From assembly GCA_019279435.1 (NCBI GenBank), contig JAAALK010000287.1:14136162-14200161 (forward strand): DNA of 64,000 bases. The letters run 5' to 3'. Source of the DNA: Zizania palustris (Eukaryota > Streptophyta > Magnoliopsida > Poales > Poaceae). Under the pieces are notes generated by a model that was given only the letters and a program-made list of their open reading frames with translations, searched no databases and was not told where the DNA came from. Shown piece by piece: positions 12,036-22,078 of the stretch. Numbering within the stretch: the stretch's first letter is position 1; the number at the start of each line of letters is the position of its first letter. The position numbers and the translations under genes were made by a program.

Positions 12036-14045
12036 TGAGAAACCAAGGGTTGGTTTCAGAGTCTGTGATGAGTGATTGACAGATTGTATCCTCTGATTCA
12101 AAGGGGTCCTTCCGAAGGGGTTCGGAAGTTGTTTCACCGAAGGGTTCGGTGGATCTGTTTGTTGTAGCTGTTGCAGTGGAGTGTGCCTATCGGAGGGGTC
12201 CGATGGTACACAATGACTTAGCTGTACCGAAGGTTTTGGTACTTTGGGCGGTACACTAGAGTGTGTGCTGGAGGTTGTTTAACCGGAGAGGTCTTCGGGG
12301 TACTGGAGACACTTTTCTGTCTGTATGTGGTGCACAGGTGACTTTGGAGGCGACGGACGGTTCGCAACAAGTGAACCTAGGTCAAGCGAGAGGCTTGATG
12401 CCAGGCGAGCGGGGAGCTCGGTCACGAAGGCTGCGAAGGGGTCGAGGTCGGATCTCGGGTTGAAGTGCGCCAGGAGAAGGCAGTAAGTGCGGAGTGTGGC
12501 TCCGACTGAAGGTACTCCGAGACGAAGTCCTCGGAGGCGAGGCACTTCGAAGGGTACACCGAATGGAGTGACTTCGAAGTATGGTGGACAAAGTCCTCAG
12601 CAATGAGGCAGGGCATTCGATGTGTGCTCCGGAGGGAGGCACTCGAAGGTATACCCGATGAAGGTCTCAGAAGTCGAGGTGCATCGAAGGCATGGTCCAG
12701 TTGAGGTTCGTCGAGGAGTGTGCTCGGGGAGAGACACTGCGACGAAGTGCTCATGGAATGCTTCGTGTGGAGGCCTTGAACAAAGGAGGGACTTCAAAGG
12801 GTGGTACTCCGAAGGTGGGGCTTCAGAGTGAGGCTGACTTGAGGTACTTCGGCCATGCATGGCTTCGATACACGGACTGACGGAGTTCGAGCTGGGAGAA
12901 GCTGTGAAGCCGTGGTGGTCCACTCCGGAGGTGTTGGTGCGAAGGCCCAAGGGCTTTGACGGCTTCGGCTCAAAACTGTCTCTGTATTGAAGGCTGACTT
13001 CGGTGAAGCGAAGGCCGTCAGGCTCAAGGCTTCTCACCGAAGCTACCGCACCCCTCGCGTGCGAAGGGGGGCTTCAAAAGGCTCCAAAACTGCAAAGGCT
13101 GACCGTGTCTGCTCTGCAAAAGCTAATGTTGTCCCCTCTGCGAAGCTGACAAAAGAAGCCTCCAAATAAAGTAGACTACCAGCTGTACCCGCTATTCTGA
13201 TGAGACAAAAACAGTGTAAACCCTAGGGGTAAAGTAGTCTATTCACAGGGCTGAATAGTACCTATAAATAGTGGAGGCTAGCTAGGTCACATCAACACTT
13301 TGAGCAGCCATTGTAGAACTCCTGTGCTAGCCACCACACCCTCGGTATTCATCCTATGAGTTCATTTTGTGTTCCCTGTTCATGCAATGAAGTTTTGATT
13401 CTGTTCTTCTTTCACTGCTTGAACTTGTACTGTGTGTTGCACTTCATGTTTTGATTTCTCTGTCACCACCTTCTTCTAGGTTGAGTTTGTGCACTGGATC
13501 TCTTCTAGAGAAGTGTGTGAGCAGTCTGTTCGTGTGAAGTGTGTGTTTTTCAGTGTCTGTTCGCTCTGTGTAACCTGGAGGCAAGACCTCTCCGATTACT
13601 AGCGAAGCACTGTTCAAAGCCCGTTTTCTTCCCTTGTCAAAGTCCTTGGCGAAGTGTGTTCAGTGTGGGTTTAGATCTTCGAAGTATGAAGCCTAGCACT
13701 AGTTGCTAGCGCTGAGTGTTTGATCGAAGTCCTAAGAGGGAAGTCTGTTCTTTGTGAAGGGTGAAGTGTGAAGCCTGCTCGAAGGCACCTAGTGTGCGGA
13801 GCCTGCACTGACTTAGCAGAGCTGAATCTTCAGGGTTGTGGGTGGAGCGAAGTCTTCTTGGCTTCGAACTTTTGCTCCTTGCGAAGCATGATTTTAGAGC
13901 TATAAAATACATCCAAACCAGAACTTCGAAGGGTGTGTTCGAAGCCTGTTCCACAGAAGACAGAATTAAAACAGAAGGTTATTTTTAGTCTGAAATTTTA
14001 AAAGCTCCCATTCACCCCCCTCTAGTCGCCGTTTTCGGTCCAACA
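12036..14045 (+). repeat. COP-2 3' LTR
   Basis: About 2.0 kb, starting TGAGAAACCAAGGG and ending CGGTCCAACA. A TATA box (CTATAAATA) is at about 13262-13270, so U3 is about 1.2 kb and R-U5 about 0.75 kb. U3 holds many CGAAGG/TTCGGA words. The U5 end (AGCTCCCATTCACCCCCC, then the GGTCCAACA terminus) is the reverse complement of the COP-4 start at 63250, so the two LTRs belong to one family. ORFs inside are not genes. The 3' neighbour is COP-3 integrase; GCATC (14046-14050) would be the target duplication, with its partner outside the visible sequence. Confidence 0.85.
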
Positions 14046-14942
14046 GCATCCTATTAATCAAGAAGCAGGCAGTGTGGAATGCCTCATCCTTGAAACGAAG
14101 TGGCATTTGAGCCTGAGCAAGAAGGGCAAGACCAGTTTCTACAATATGCTTGTGTTTCCTCTCGACTAAGCCATTCTGTTGGTGTGTGTGTGGGCAAGAC
14201 AAACGGTGGTCTATTCGTGAAGTTTTGAAATAATTGTGCAATCGACGATATTCACCCCCCCCCCCCAATCAGATTGAACCGATAGAATTTTGGTGTTTAG
14301 CTTGTGTTCAACATGTTTTTGGAACTGAAGAAACACTGGTTCAACATCTAATTTGTTCTTAAGAAAATAGATCCACACATATCTATTGTAGTCATCGACA
14401 AAGGATACATAATGTTTGAAATTATTGATTGATGAAATGGCTGGACCCCAAACATCAGTGTGAACAAGTTGTAAAGGAGTTGTAGTTACATGATTTGAGG
14501 TGCTAAAAGGTAGCAGGTGAGATTTTCCTAATTGACAGGCATTACATATCAAGGAAGGAGAAATCTTTGAATCTACAACTATGTTATTTTCCTGGAGAAT
14601 TCTAAGAACCACAGGAGATGTAGGGTGTCCAAGACGTTGATGCCATAATTCTTGAGGAAGTCTGGCTGAGAGAAGAGCATGCCTCTTATTGGGTAGAACA
14701 TAGAGCCCGTTGCTACATCACCTTTGAGCAGCAAAATCTTGGTTGCTCGGTCCTTGACAAAAAAAGAATTGGGGTGAAATTCAACAAAAGCATCATTATC
14801 AATAGCTAGTTTTCTAACTGAGATTAAGTGCTTGTTGATTTTGGGTGCATACAGAATATGATTAAGATGTAGAGGACGAACTGAACCAATAATAGAGGAA
14901 TGACCAATGTGAGATATTGACAAACCTGCTCCATTGGCGACC
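14046..14942 (-). pseudogene. COP-3 Copia pol remnant: GAG-pre-integrase and integrase core
   Basis: Reading the minus strand from 14942: a GAG-pre-integrase segment (LHLNHILYAPKINKHLISVRKLAIDN), then an integrase zinc region (CNACQLGKSHLLPF) and core with VHTDVWGP (first Asp), LSVQSDWGGG (second Asp) and HTHQQNGLVERKHKHIVETG (Glu region), ending in CFLINRM at the COP-2 LTR. Breaks: a frame change near 14600 and a run of eleven G (minus strand) near 14258-14268 that shifts the frame inside the integrase. This is the downstream half of the gene whose gag is at 26283-27355; GYP-2 lies between. RT, RNase H and the 3' LTR are not in the window. Confidence 0.85.
14938..14942. repeat. GYP-2 target site duplication, left copy
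   Basis: CGACC immediately before the 5' LTR, repeated exactly at 26278-26282 after the 3' LTR. A 5-bp duplication is the norm for Gypsy integrase. Its integrity shows that the two LTRs belong to one insertion. Confidence 0.95.
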
Positions 14943-15438
14943 TGTTGGGGGAAAATATCTCATCTTCGGGGTTATTGCCAAAGCAGCATGAAGACAGCCA
15001 ACCAGTTCGAAGATTGTCCGAAGGTCATCTTCGAAGGTGGCCTGGAACCCAGTTCGAAGCCCGAAGACAGGCATTGATTCGAAGTATGTCTTCGAACCAA
15101 AACTCTTCAGGATCTTTTCTGCCAGCTAAGATGGAAGACTTATCTTCTATCCTATTAGATTAGTCTTTTACCATTTTAGCCCTATTAAGGAAACCGAATA
15201 GTTTCCTTAATGTCGGTTGTAATAAAGGGGTAAATAGGTCTTTTCCTTAATGTTTAGGCCTATAAATACCCCCCATTTCATCCTGTAATGAGGACCGATT
15301 ACAAGTGAATCAATATACACTTTCGAACTATTCTAAGCTATTATCCTTTCGGAGGCTTAGAACAGTTTGCTTCGCAAACACTTCGTTTGTTAGTTTCTTT
15401 TCTACAGAAACCTGTTAGCGTAATCTTTTACGCCAACA
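14943..15438 (+). repeat. GYP-2 5' LTR
   Basis: Starts TGTTGGGGGAAAATAT and ends TACGCCAACA. TATA box CCTATAAATACC at about 15259-15269 puts transcription start near 15290-15300. The U5 end forms an inverted repeat with the first base of the leader (15412-15423 with 15428-15439, 11 of 12 pairs). U3 is rich in TTCGAAG words. Confidence 0.95.
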
Positions 15439-15440
15439 GT

Positions 15441-15460
15441 TGGCGCCGTCCGTGGGGAAC
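15441..15460 (+). other. GYP-2 primer-binding site
   Basis: TGGCGCCGTCCGTGGGGAAC, two bases after the LTR. Identical to GYP-1 and GYP-3. Confidence 0.88.
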
Positions 15461-15500
15461 TTAGTCCAAAAAACTTCGTTCTCTACCAACCTTTTGCATC

Positions 15501-18500
15501 ATGCCTCCTAAGCGGAGCGCACCTCGCAATCCCACTCGGAGGTCCTCTCGGATCTCCGGAGAGATACCCTTCGACACAGTCGAAGTCGGAGGGTCTTCGA
15601 CTATCCCTCCACCTCTAACTCCGCAAGGGGCTTCTATCCCTCGAGGATACGAAACCTCTCCACCAACCCCTTCTACACTCCGATCGCCCGGAGCCACTCT
15701 GCCACCCTCCATTCCGATTCGAACTGATCATACCAGTTCTCAAGACCCGGAAGGTCCTTCCGGAGGAGATGAAGATAGCCTTGGAGACATGGCCACTCAA
15801 ATGGCCAATCTTCAAGCCGAGGTAGCGAGGTGGCGACAGGAGGCTGCGAACAGGCTTCGCCCTCAAGCCACCCCAGCTATCCCCGAGGTGCACGAAGACG
15901 ACGATCTTGATTATCCCGAAGCCCCGGAGAACGCTTCTTACGACAATGAATCTCCGTTGCATCCTGAGCTTCAGAAGGTTCGCTTCGATCCGAGGTTCAA
16001 AACTTCGAAGCTTTGCAAGTATGCCGGAGACGAAGATCCCAGTGAGTTTGCACGTTCTTATGCCCTAGCAATCGAGGCTAGTGGCGGAGACAGAGAAACT
16101 ATGGCGAAGTGCTTCCCGTTAGCCCTTCAAGGAGTGGCGTTGAGATGGTTCTGGTCTTTAAAACCAGGATCAATCACGACATGGTTACAGTTGAAGAAGA
16201 AGTTCATAAGTAACTTTCAGGGCACCTTCGTGCCCCCCATGTCGACAGGAAGCCTTTTCCAAGTGAAACAGCTCCCCGGAGAAACATTGAGGCAGTACTT
16301 CAAGCGCTTCGCTCACACGAAGTCGCAAATTCGGGGGCTGTCCACATCTTCGGTGGTTGATGCGGCTCGGGAAGGCGTCAGTCATAAAGGCCTTCTGGAT
16401 AAATTGCATCGGAAGAGCATCACCACAGTATCACAGTTGATGTCGTACTTCGAGGAGTACTCGAAGTCGGAAGAAGGTTGGCTTCGGAGGACTACTGCTA
16501 CTTCGACAGTGTTGACAGAAGTTAAGGCAGAGGTGAAGACTTCGGCTCAGCCGCAAGAACCAGTCCCCGAAGTGCAACACGATAGAAGAAGAGGGCAAAA
16601 GCACCCTCGTTCTGAGGTTTTAAACATTGCACCCCCGCAGAAGTTTGCACCAAGAGCTCCACAGCCTGCGGGGAACAAGTCCAGCGGCTGGAGGCCGCCA
16701 GGGAAAACGGCTGGCAAGGGCCAGACCCTTTTTTGCTGTATTCATGGAGAGAACCGAAGCCATGCGACTGACACCTGCAAGGCTATTCTTACCCTTCGGG
16801 GAGAATACTTGGAGAGAACTTTGGGTCGAGGTAGTACCGACCGAAGTCCAGCGGCAGCAGTGCGCTCGGAGCCGGTCCAGGCTGTAGCGCGAATAGAAAA
16901 TTTTGATGCTGCAAGGCATCCTCCGGTGGCCAATGTTATGCCACCTCCGAAGCAAGAAGAAGGGCAAGATAGAGGGAAGAGAGTAGTTCTCCCTATCTCC
17001 GGAGGAGGTACCCTCGGAAGCATGTCCAAGAGACAGCGAAGAGAGTACGTTCGAGAAGTAGGCCACATTGGGACTTCGTCATCTGCAGCTGCAATGCCGG
17101 AGTGGTCTCATGTTCCAATATCTTTCTCTGCGGAGGATGCAGCTGGTATCAAGTTCCCGCATGCAGATCCATTGGTTATCACTGCTGATATTGCAGGGAC
17201 TGAAGTCCGAAGGGTGCTAATTGACGGAGGTAGCTCGGCAGATATCATATTTGTGCAAGCCTTCGATCAGTTATGCATTTCCCGAAAGCATCTCCTCCCA
17301 GCGGCTCGTCCTCTGCAAGGCTTCGCAGGACCTCCGCTAGATGCACTTGGCCAGATAGGCCTGGAAGTAACCTTCGGAGAAGGTTTACTAGCCCGAACTG
17401 AGGAAGTTATCTTTGATGTAGTAGATGCCCCGTACGCTTATAATGTTATCTTTGGGCGAGGCATGTTGAATCAGTTCGGAGCTGTGGCGCATCACAATTA
17501 CTTGTGCATGAAGATGCCCACACAGTTAGGAGTTCTAACAATCTTCGGAGATCAAGCCATGGCTCGGAGGGCAGAATATGGTCACGGTCCTCCTCTTGAT
17601 CCGAGGCAGGTAAACAATGTCCAAGATAATGGAGAAATTTTTTCAGCCTCCTCCGAAGCTTCGAAGAAGTCATTTCCAAGACCAAGTCCCGAAGGAGAGA
17701 TTGCAACGAAGGTCATTGTCAAAGATGGTAAAGAATACACTTTTCAATTTGGTAAAGATTTACCTCCCGAAGTTGCAACTTCCTTGGAAAAGGTCGTAGA
17801 AGAAAATTTGGATGTCTTCGCTTGGTCTGACGAAGATATCACCGGAGTCGATCGGGATATTATTGAGCACAGCTTGCTTGTAAACCCGAAGGCCCGGCCT
17901 GTTCGACAAGGGCTCCGGAAGATGTCCGCAGAGAGAGCTGCTCTAGCTAAGGACGAAGTTGAGAAACTGTTGAAGGCTGGGATTATCAGAGAAGTGGCCC
18001 ATACAGAGTGGTTAGCCAACCCAGTCTTCGTCAGGAAGAAATCCTCCGGAAAGTGGCGCATGTGCATTGATTTCACATCATTGAATAAAGCGTGCCCACG
18101 TGACCCCTACCCCATGCCCCGAATTGATCAACTAGTTGACTCCACTGCAGGTTCGGAGTTACTAAGCTTCCTCGACGCGTATTCCGGCTATCATCAAATA
18201 TGGTTAAAACGCGAAGATGAAATCAAGACGAGCTTTGTAACTCCTTCGGGAGTCTTCTGCTATGTAAGAATGCCCTTCGGCCTAAGAAATGCCGGGGCTA
18301 CTTTTTCAAGATTAGTTGCTAAGGCTCTAGGTCATCAACTAGGTCGCAATGTGGAGGCCTATATGGATGATATTGTAATAAAGAGTGCTTTAAAGCACCA
18401 ACATAGCCTAGACTTAGCAGAAACATTCAATAGCCTTCGGGCATGTGGGATCCGCCTTAACCCCGAAAAATGTATATTCGGAGCTAAGGCTGGAAAGTTG

Positions 18501-20897
18501 TTAGGGTACTTAGTTTCAAGCAGGGGAATTGAAGCTAGCCCTACTCAAATAACTGCGCTGCAGAAGATGGCTCCTCCGGAGAATTTAAAGCAAGTGCAAA
18601 AGCTGACTGGACGTCTAGCCGCACTTAGCAGGTTTTTATCAAGATCTGCGGAGAGGAGCTTGCCAATCTTTAAAGCCTTGAAAGGGTCCGAAGATTTTGC
18701 ATGGACACCGGAGTGTCAGAAAAGCTTCGAAGATATTAAAGATTATCTCAGCAATCTTGCTACACTTACGGTGCCCATTGCGGACGAAACCCTACTTTTG
18801 TATCTTGCAGCCACAGGCTCGGCAGTCAGCGCAGTCCTTGTCAGAGAAGCTGATATCAATGGGAAGTTGGTCCAAAATCCTGTCTATTTTGTATCCGAAG
18901 CATTGTCAGGAGCGAAGACAAGATACTCCGAACTTGAGAAGTTCGTTTATGCTCTGATAATGGCTTCGAGGAAGCTAAGACATTATTTTTTAGCTCACAA
19001 TGTAATTGTACCAACTTCGTATCCTTTAGGAGATATGCTCCGAAGCAAAGATTCCACTGGAAGAATTGGAAAGTGGGCAGTAGAACTAGCACCCTTCGGC
19101 ATATCTTTCCTAGCAAGGACAGCTATCAAGTCTCAAGTCCTAGCAGACTTCGTAGCAGAGTGGACTCCACCTACGAAGTTGACTCCGGAGAAATCAGATG
19201 ACGGAGTCTGGACTATTTACTCCGATGGGGCTTTTCAAGCATCCGGAGCAGGCATTGGGGCAGTATTAATTTCACCGTCAGGACAAAGAGCAATGTACTC
19301 CGCAAGACTCAACTTTAAGTCTACCAATAATATAGCGGAGTACGAAGGAATATTATTGGGACTCCGGAAAGCACGTGCTCTAGGGGCTACAAGGATAATT
19401 ATAAAGACAGACTCTCAGATAGTAGCAGGGCACGTAGACAAAAGTTTTCAAGTCCGACATCCACAGCTTGCAAAATACTTGGAAGAAATTCGCAAGATCG
19501 AAGCACATTTCAAGGGTATTTCCATTCGGAGTATACCAAGAGCTGAAAACGTGCAAGCGGACATTTTAGCGAAGGCTGCTGCCGGAGCTGTGGATGTGCC
19601 CGACGAAGCTTTCTATGAGGAGCTCAATATACCTTCGGTGCCTCAAGTTACTTCTGCAGAGATTTTATGCATTCCTAGTGCAGATTGGAAAGATTCAATC
19701 ATAGAACTCTTGCAAGGAGGAACAAATTTGCCCGAAGAGCCCCAATTGTCAAGATTAAAGCTCAGAGCAAGAAATTATCAGCTAATCAACGGTATATTAT
19801 ACAAGGCCGGAGTATGTTCCCCTCTACTCCGATGTATATCTCAAGCCGAAGGCCAAGAAATTCTTCGAGAAATTCACGAAGGCCTTTGTGGAAGTCATTT
19901 AGCCCCTAGAGCTCTGGCAGGAAAAACACTTCGCCAGGGGCTTTATTGGCCCACAATAACAGCTGATGCGGAGAGCTTAGTCCGCACTTGCCAAGGATGC
20001 CAGTGGATGGGTCGACGGAGTCATCGCCCACCAACAGCTCTTCAAGTCATTGCTCCGGTATGGCCTATGGCCAGATGGGGTATGGATCTAATTGGTCCCT
20101 TTCCGTTAGCAAAGGGAAATCTGAAGTTCGCAGTGGTAGCTATTGAATATTTTTCTAAGTGGGTCGAAGCAGAGCCCTTAACAGCTATCACTTCGAATAA
20201 TGTACAAAAATTCTTCTGGAAGAACATTATTTGCCGGTTCGGAGTGCCTAGATATCTCACAGTTGATAATGGAACACAATTCGACGCAGAACCCTTCAGG
20301 AAGTTTTGCGAAGACCTAGGCATTCAACTATGTTTTGCTGCAGTGAGACATCCTCAGTCGAATGGAGCCGTTGAGCGAGCCAATGGAAATATCTTATCGG
20401 GGCTAAATCGAAGAATAGTAGGACTATCAAAGGGACTGTGGACCGAAGAGCTTCCGAAGATTCTGTGGTCCATTCGGACTACACAAACAAGGTCCACAGG
20501 TTTTACTCCGTTCAGACTGCTATTCGGAGATGAAGCTATGACTCCAACGGAGCTCAAAGGAGGATCTTTTCGCAGCACCGAACCAGACATCGAAGAGGAA
20601 AGACAAGCTTCGTTAGATCTGTCAGAAGAGACAAGACTTCGAGCTGTAGCTAATTTATCAAAGTATCATCAGCAGACGAAGACTTGGTATGACCCGAAGG
20701 TTAAGCTCAGCGAGTTAAGGCCGGGTCATCTTGTTTTACGAAGCATCATAGCACCAGGGAAGCTAGGCAATAAATGGGAAGGTCCATATCTAATCGTCCG
20801 CTCGGGGCGCCCTGGTTCATTTAAATTAGCTAATTTAGAAGGTGAAGAGTTAGCACACACTTGGCATGCGGAGCACCTAAAGCGATACTTCGCATAA
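15501..20897 (+). CDS. GYP-2 Gag-Pol polyprotein (intact, 1798 aa)
   Basis: Encodes the proteins for the whole retrotransposition cycle in one frame, with no stop or frameshift. Approximate residues: gag core near 178-270 (DPSEFARSYALAIEASGG, FPLALQGVALRWFWSLKPG); CX2HX5HX4C knuckle near 411 (CCIHGENRSHATDTC); aspartic protease near 573 (LIDGGSSADIIF); RT with WRMCIDFTSLN near 851 and catalytic YMDD near 954; a first RNase H near 1100-1200; a second, archaeal-type RNase H near 1239 (IYSDGAF, NIAEYEGILLGL, TDSQ); integrase with zinc-binding H/H/C/C near 1459-1500 (CQGCQW), then D, D and E in GMDLIGPF, VDNGTQFD and HPQSNGAVERANG near 1527-1620. The start ATG is 40 bp past the primer site. There is no chromodomain. 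All catalytic residues I looked for are present. The double RNase H is a known Tat-lineage trait. Confidence 0.95.
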   Translation: MPPKRSAPRNPTRRSSRISGEIPFDTVEVGGSSTIPPPLTPQGASIPRGYETSPPTPSTLRSPGATLPPSIPIRTDHTSSQDPEGPSGGDEDSLGDMATQMANLQAEVARWRQEAANRLRPQATPAIPEVHEDDDLDYPEAPENASYDNESPLHPELQKVRFDPRFKTSKLCKYAGDEDPSEFARSYALAIEASGGDRETMAKCFPLALQGVALRWFWSLKPGSITTWLQLKKKFISNFQGTFVPPMSTGSLFQVKQLPGETLRQYFKRFAHTKSQIRGLSTSSVVDAAREGVSHKGLLDKLHRKSITTVSQLMSYFEEYSKSEEGWLRRTTATSTVLTEVKAEVKTSAQPQEPVPEVQHDRRRGQKHPRSEVLNIAPPQKFAPRAPQPAGNKSSGWRPPGKTAGKGQTLFCCIHGENRSHATDTCKAILTLRGEYLERTLGRGSTDRSPAAAVRSEPVQAVARIENFDAARHPPVANVMPPPKQEEGQDRGKRVVLPISGGGTLGSMSKRQRREYVREVGHIGTSSSAAAMPEWSHVPISFSAEDAAGIKFPHADPLVITADIAGTEVRRVLIDGGSSADIIFVQAFDQLCISRKHLLPAARPLQGFAGPPLDALGQIGLEVTFGEGLLARTEEVIFDVVDAPYAYNVIFGRGMLNQFGAVAHHNYLCMKMPTQLGVLTIFGDQAMARRAEYGHGPPLDPRQVNNVQDNGEIFSASSEASKKSFPRPSPEGEIATKVIVKDGKEYTFQFGKDLPPEVATSLEKVVEENLDVFAWSDEDITGVDRDIIEHSLLVNPKARPVRQGLRKMSAERAALAKDEVEKLLKAGIIREVAHTEWLANPVFVRKKSSGKWRMCIDFTSLNKACPRDPYPMPRIDQLVDSTAGSELLSFLDAYSGYHQIWLKREDEIKTSFVTPSGVFCYVRMPFGLRNAGATFSRLVAKALGHQLGRNVEAYMDDIVIKSALKHQHSLDLAETFNSLRACGIRLNPEKCIFGAKAGKLLGYLVSSRGIEASPTQITALQKMAPPENLKQVQKLTGRLAALSRFLSRSAERSLPIFKALKGSEDFAWTPECQKSFEDIKDYLSNLATLTVPIADETLLLYLAATGSAVSAVLVREADINGKLVQNPVYFVSEALSGAKTRYSELEKFVYALIMASRKLRHYFLAHNVIVPTSYPLGDMLRSKDSTGRIGKWAVELAPFGISFLARTAIKSQVLADFVAEWTPPTKLTPEKSDDGVWTIYSDGAFQASGAGIGAVLISPSGQRAMYSARLNFKSTNNIAEYEGILLGLRKARALGATRIIIKTDSQIVAGHVDKSFQVRHPQLAKYLEEIRKIEAHFKGISIRSIPRAENVQADILAKAAAGAVDVPDEAFYEELNIPSVPQVTSAEILCIPSADWKDSIIELLQGGTNLPEEPQLSRLKLRARNYQLINGILYKAGVCSPLLRCISQAEGQEILREIHEGLCGSHLAPRALAGKTLRQGLYWPTITADAESLVRTCQGCQWMGRRSHRPPTALQVIAPVWPMARWGMDLIGPFPLAKGNLKFAVVAIEYFSKWVEAEPLTAITSNNVQKFFWKNIICRFGVPRYLTVDNGTQFDAEPFRKFCEDLGIQLCFAAVRHPQSNGAVERANGNILSGLNRRIVGLSKGLWTEELPKILWSIRTTQTRSTGFTPFRLLFGDEAMTPTELKGGSFRSTEPDIEEERQASLDLSEETRLRAVANLSKYHQQTKTWYDPKVKLSELRPGHLVLRSIIAPGKLGNKWEGPYLIVRSGRPGSFKLANLEGEELAHTWHAEHLKRYFA

Positions 20898-21140
20898 GGG
20901 CTCCTTGTAATTCGCTTGTAATCACCTCTAAATTAATAAAGCGTACATCCTGTAGCGTGCCTTCCCCTTGACGCTCCTAGTCTCCCGAGCGGACGCGCTG
21001 GGACAGAAGTCGTTCGAGAGGGAAGTGTATTAAGCAGGGCTGTATTTCCGGACTTCGAACCCTTAAAGTCGAAGCCTCCGGTGTGGTGGCTGAAATCCAT
21101 CCGGAGCCCAAGCTGATACCTTGTAGGCATCCGTAAAAGA
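20898..21140 (+). other. GYP-2 spacer after pol
   Basis: Non-coding sequence between the pol stop and the 62-bp repeat block. No feature seen beyond a few CTTCGAA words. Confidence 0.4.
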
Positions 21141-21715
21141 GCCAATACCACATTCTACGGAGTCCAAGCTTCGGCTGGTAGACTTCCGTAAAAAGAGCCG
21201 AAGGTGGCCAAAATCTGCGGAGTCCAAGCTGCAGCTTGTCAGACTTCCGTAAAAAGAGCCGAAGGTGGCCAAATTCTGCGAAGTCCAAGCTCCGGCTGGT
21301 AGACTTCTGCAAAAATAGCCGAAGGTGGCTACAAATTCTGCGAAGTCCAAGCTCCGGCTGGTAGACTTCTGCAAAAATAGCCGAAGGTGGCTACAATTTC
21401 TACGAAGTCCAAGCTCCGGCTGGTAGACTTCTGCAAAAAAAATAGCCGAAGGTGGCTACAAATTCTGCGAAGTCCAAGCTCCGGCTGGTAGACTTCTGCA
21501 AAAATAGCCGAAGGTGGCTACAAATTCTGCGAAGTCCAAGCTCCGGCTGGTAGACTTCTGCAAAAATAGCCGAAGGTGGCTACAATTTCTACGAAGTCCA
21601 AGCTCCGGCTGGTAGACTTCTGCAAAAAAAATAGCCGAAGGTGGCTACAAATTCTGCGAAGTCCAAGCTCCGGCTGGTAGACTTCTGCAAAAAATAGCCG
21701 AAGGTGGCTAAAGTA
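21141..21715 (+). repeat. GYP-2 internal 62-bp tandem repeats with 189-bp higher order
   Basis: The phrase AGTCCAAGCT recurs at 21161, 21221, 21282, 21344, 21406, 21471, 21533, 21595 and 21660: nine units. Spacings are 60, 61, 62, 62, 65, 62, 62, 65. The 62-62-65 triplet repeats as a 189-bp unit; the 65-bp unit has a longer A run, and the unit before it has TTTCTACG in place of TTCTGCG. The minus-strand ORFs across it (21063-21724) are products of the repeat. It lies just past the 3' end of the antisense gene. Confidence 0.95.
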
Positions 21716-22078
21716 AAACAGCATTTAAACCATGAGCTTCGAATGTTTGTTCTTATAAGTCCAAAGTGACAAAATTTTTGAAGACACTAAAGTGTCATCG
21801 AAGTTATCTTAATTGATTTCTTTCGTAAAGCAAACAAAGGTACGAAGTTACCATTTCTTCTGACTACAAAGGTCGAAGATACTTCATAAGATTTCAAAAG
21901 ATCTTTAAATGACAGAGGGGCTCCGAACCCCCACAAAATTGTACTCCAAAGATTTTCTTTGCGCATAACCATCTTTGAATACAGTTCGAAGTTGCTTATA
22001 CCCAAAGAGGGGCTAGTAAATATGGAGACAATTTTAAATCGGCATTCATTATTGAAACAAATGTGTTTACAGATTACA
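21716..22078. other. GYP-2 spacer between repeats and antisense gene
   Basis: AT-richer sequence downstream of the antisense gene's last exon; likely 3' UTR of that gene on the minus strand. No clear poly(A) signal was singled out. Confidence 0.35.

Noticed and set aside
12422..13037. ORFs of 110-146 aa on the minus strand
   Set aside because: Inside the COP-2 LTR U3, produced by CGAAG-rich repeats; no domain.
21063..21724. Minus-strand ORFs of 68-111 aa with repeated motifs
   Set aside because: Translation of the 62-bp tandem repeats in GYP-2; frames shift with unit length.
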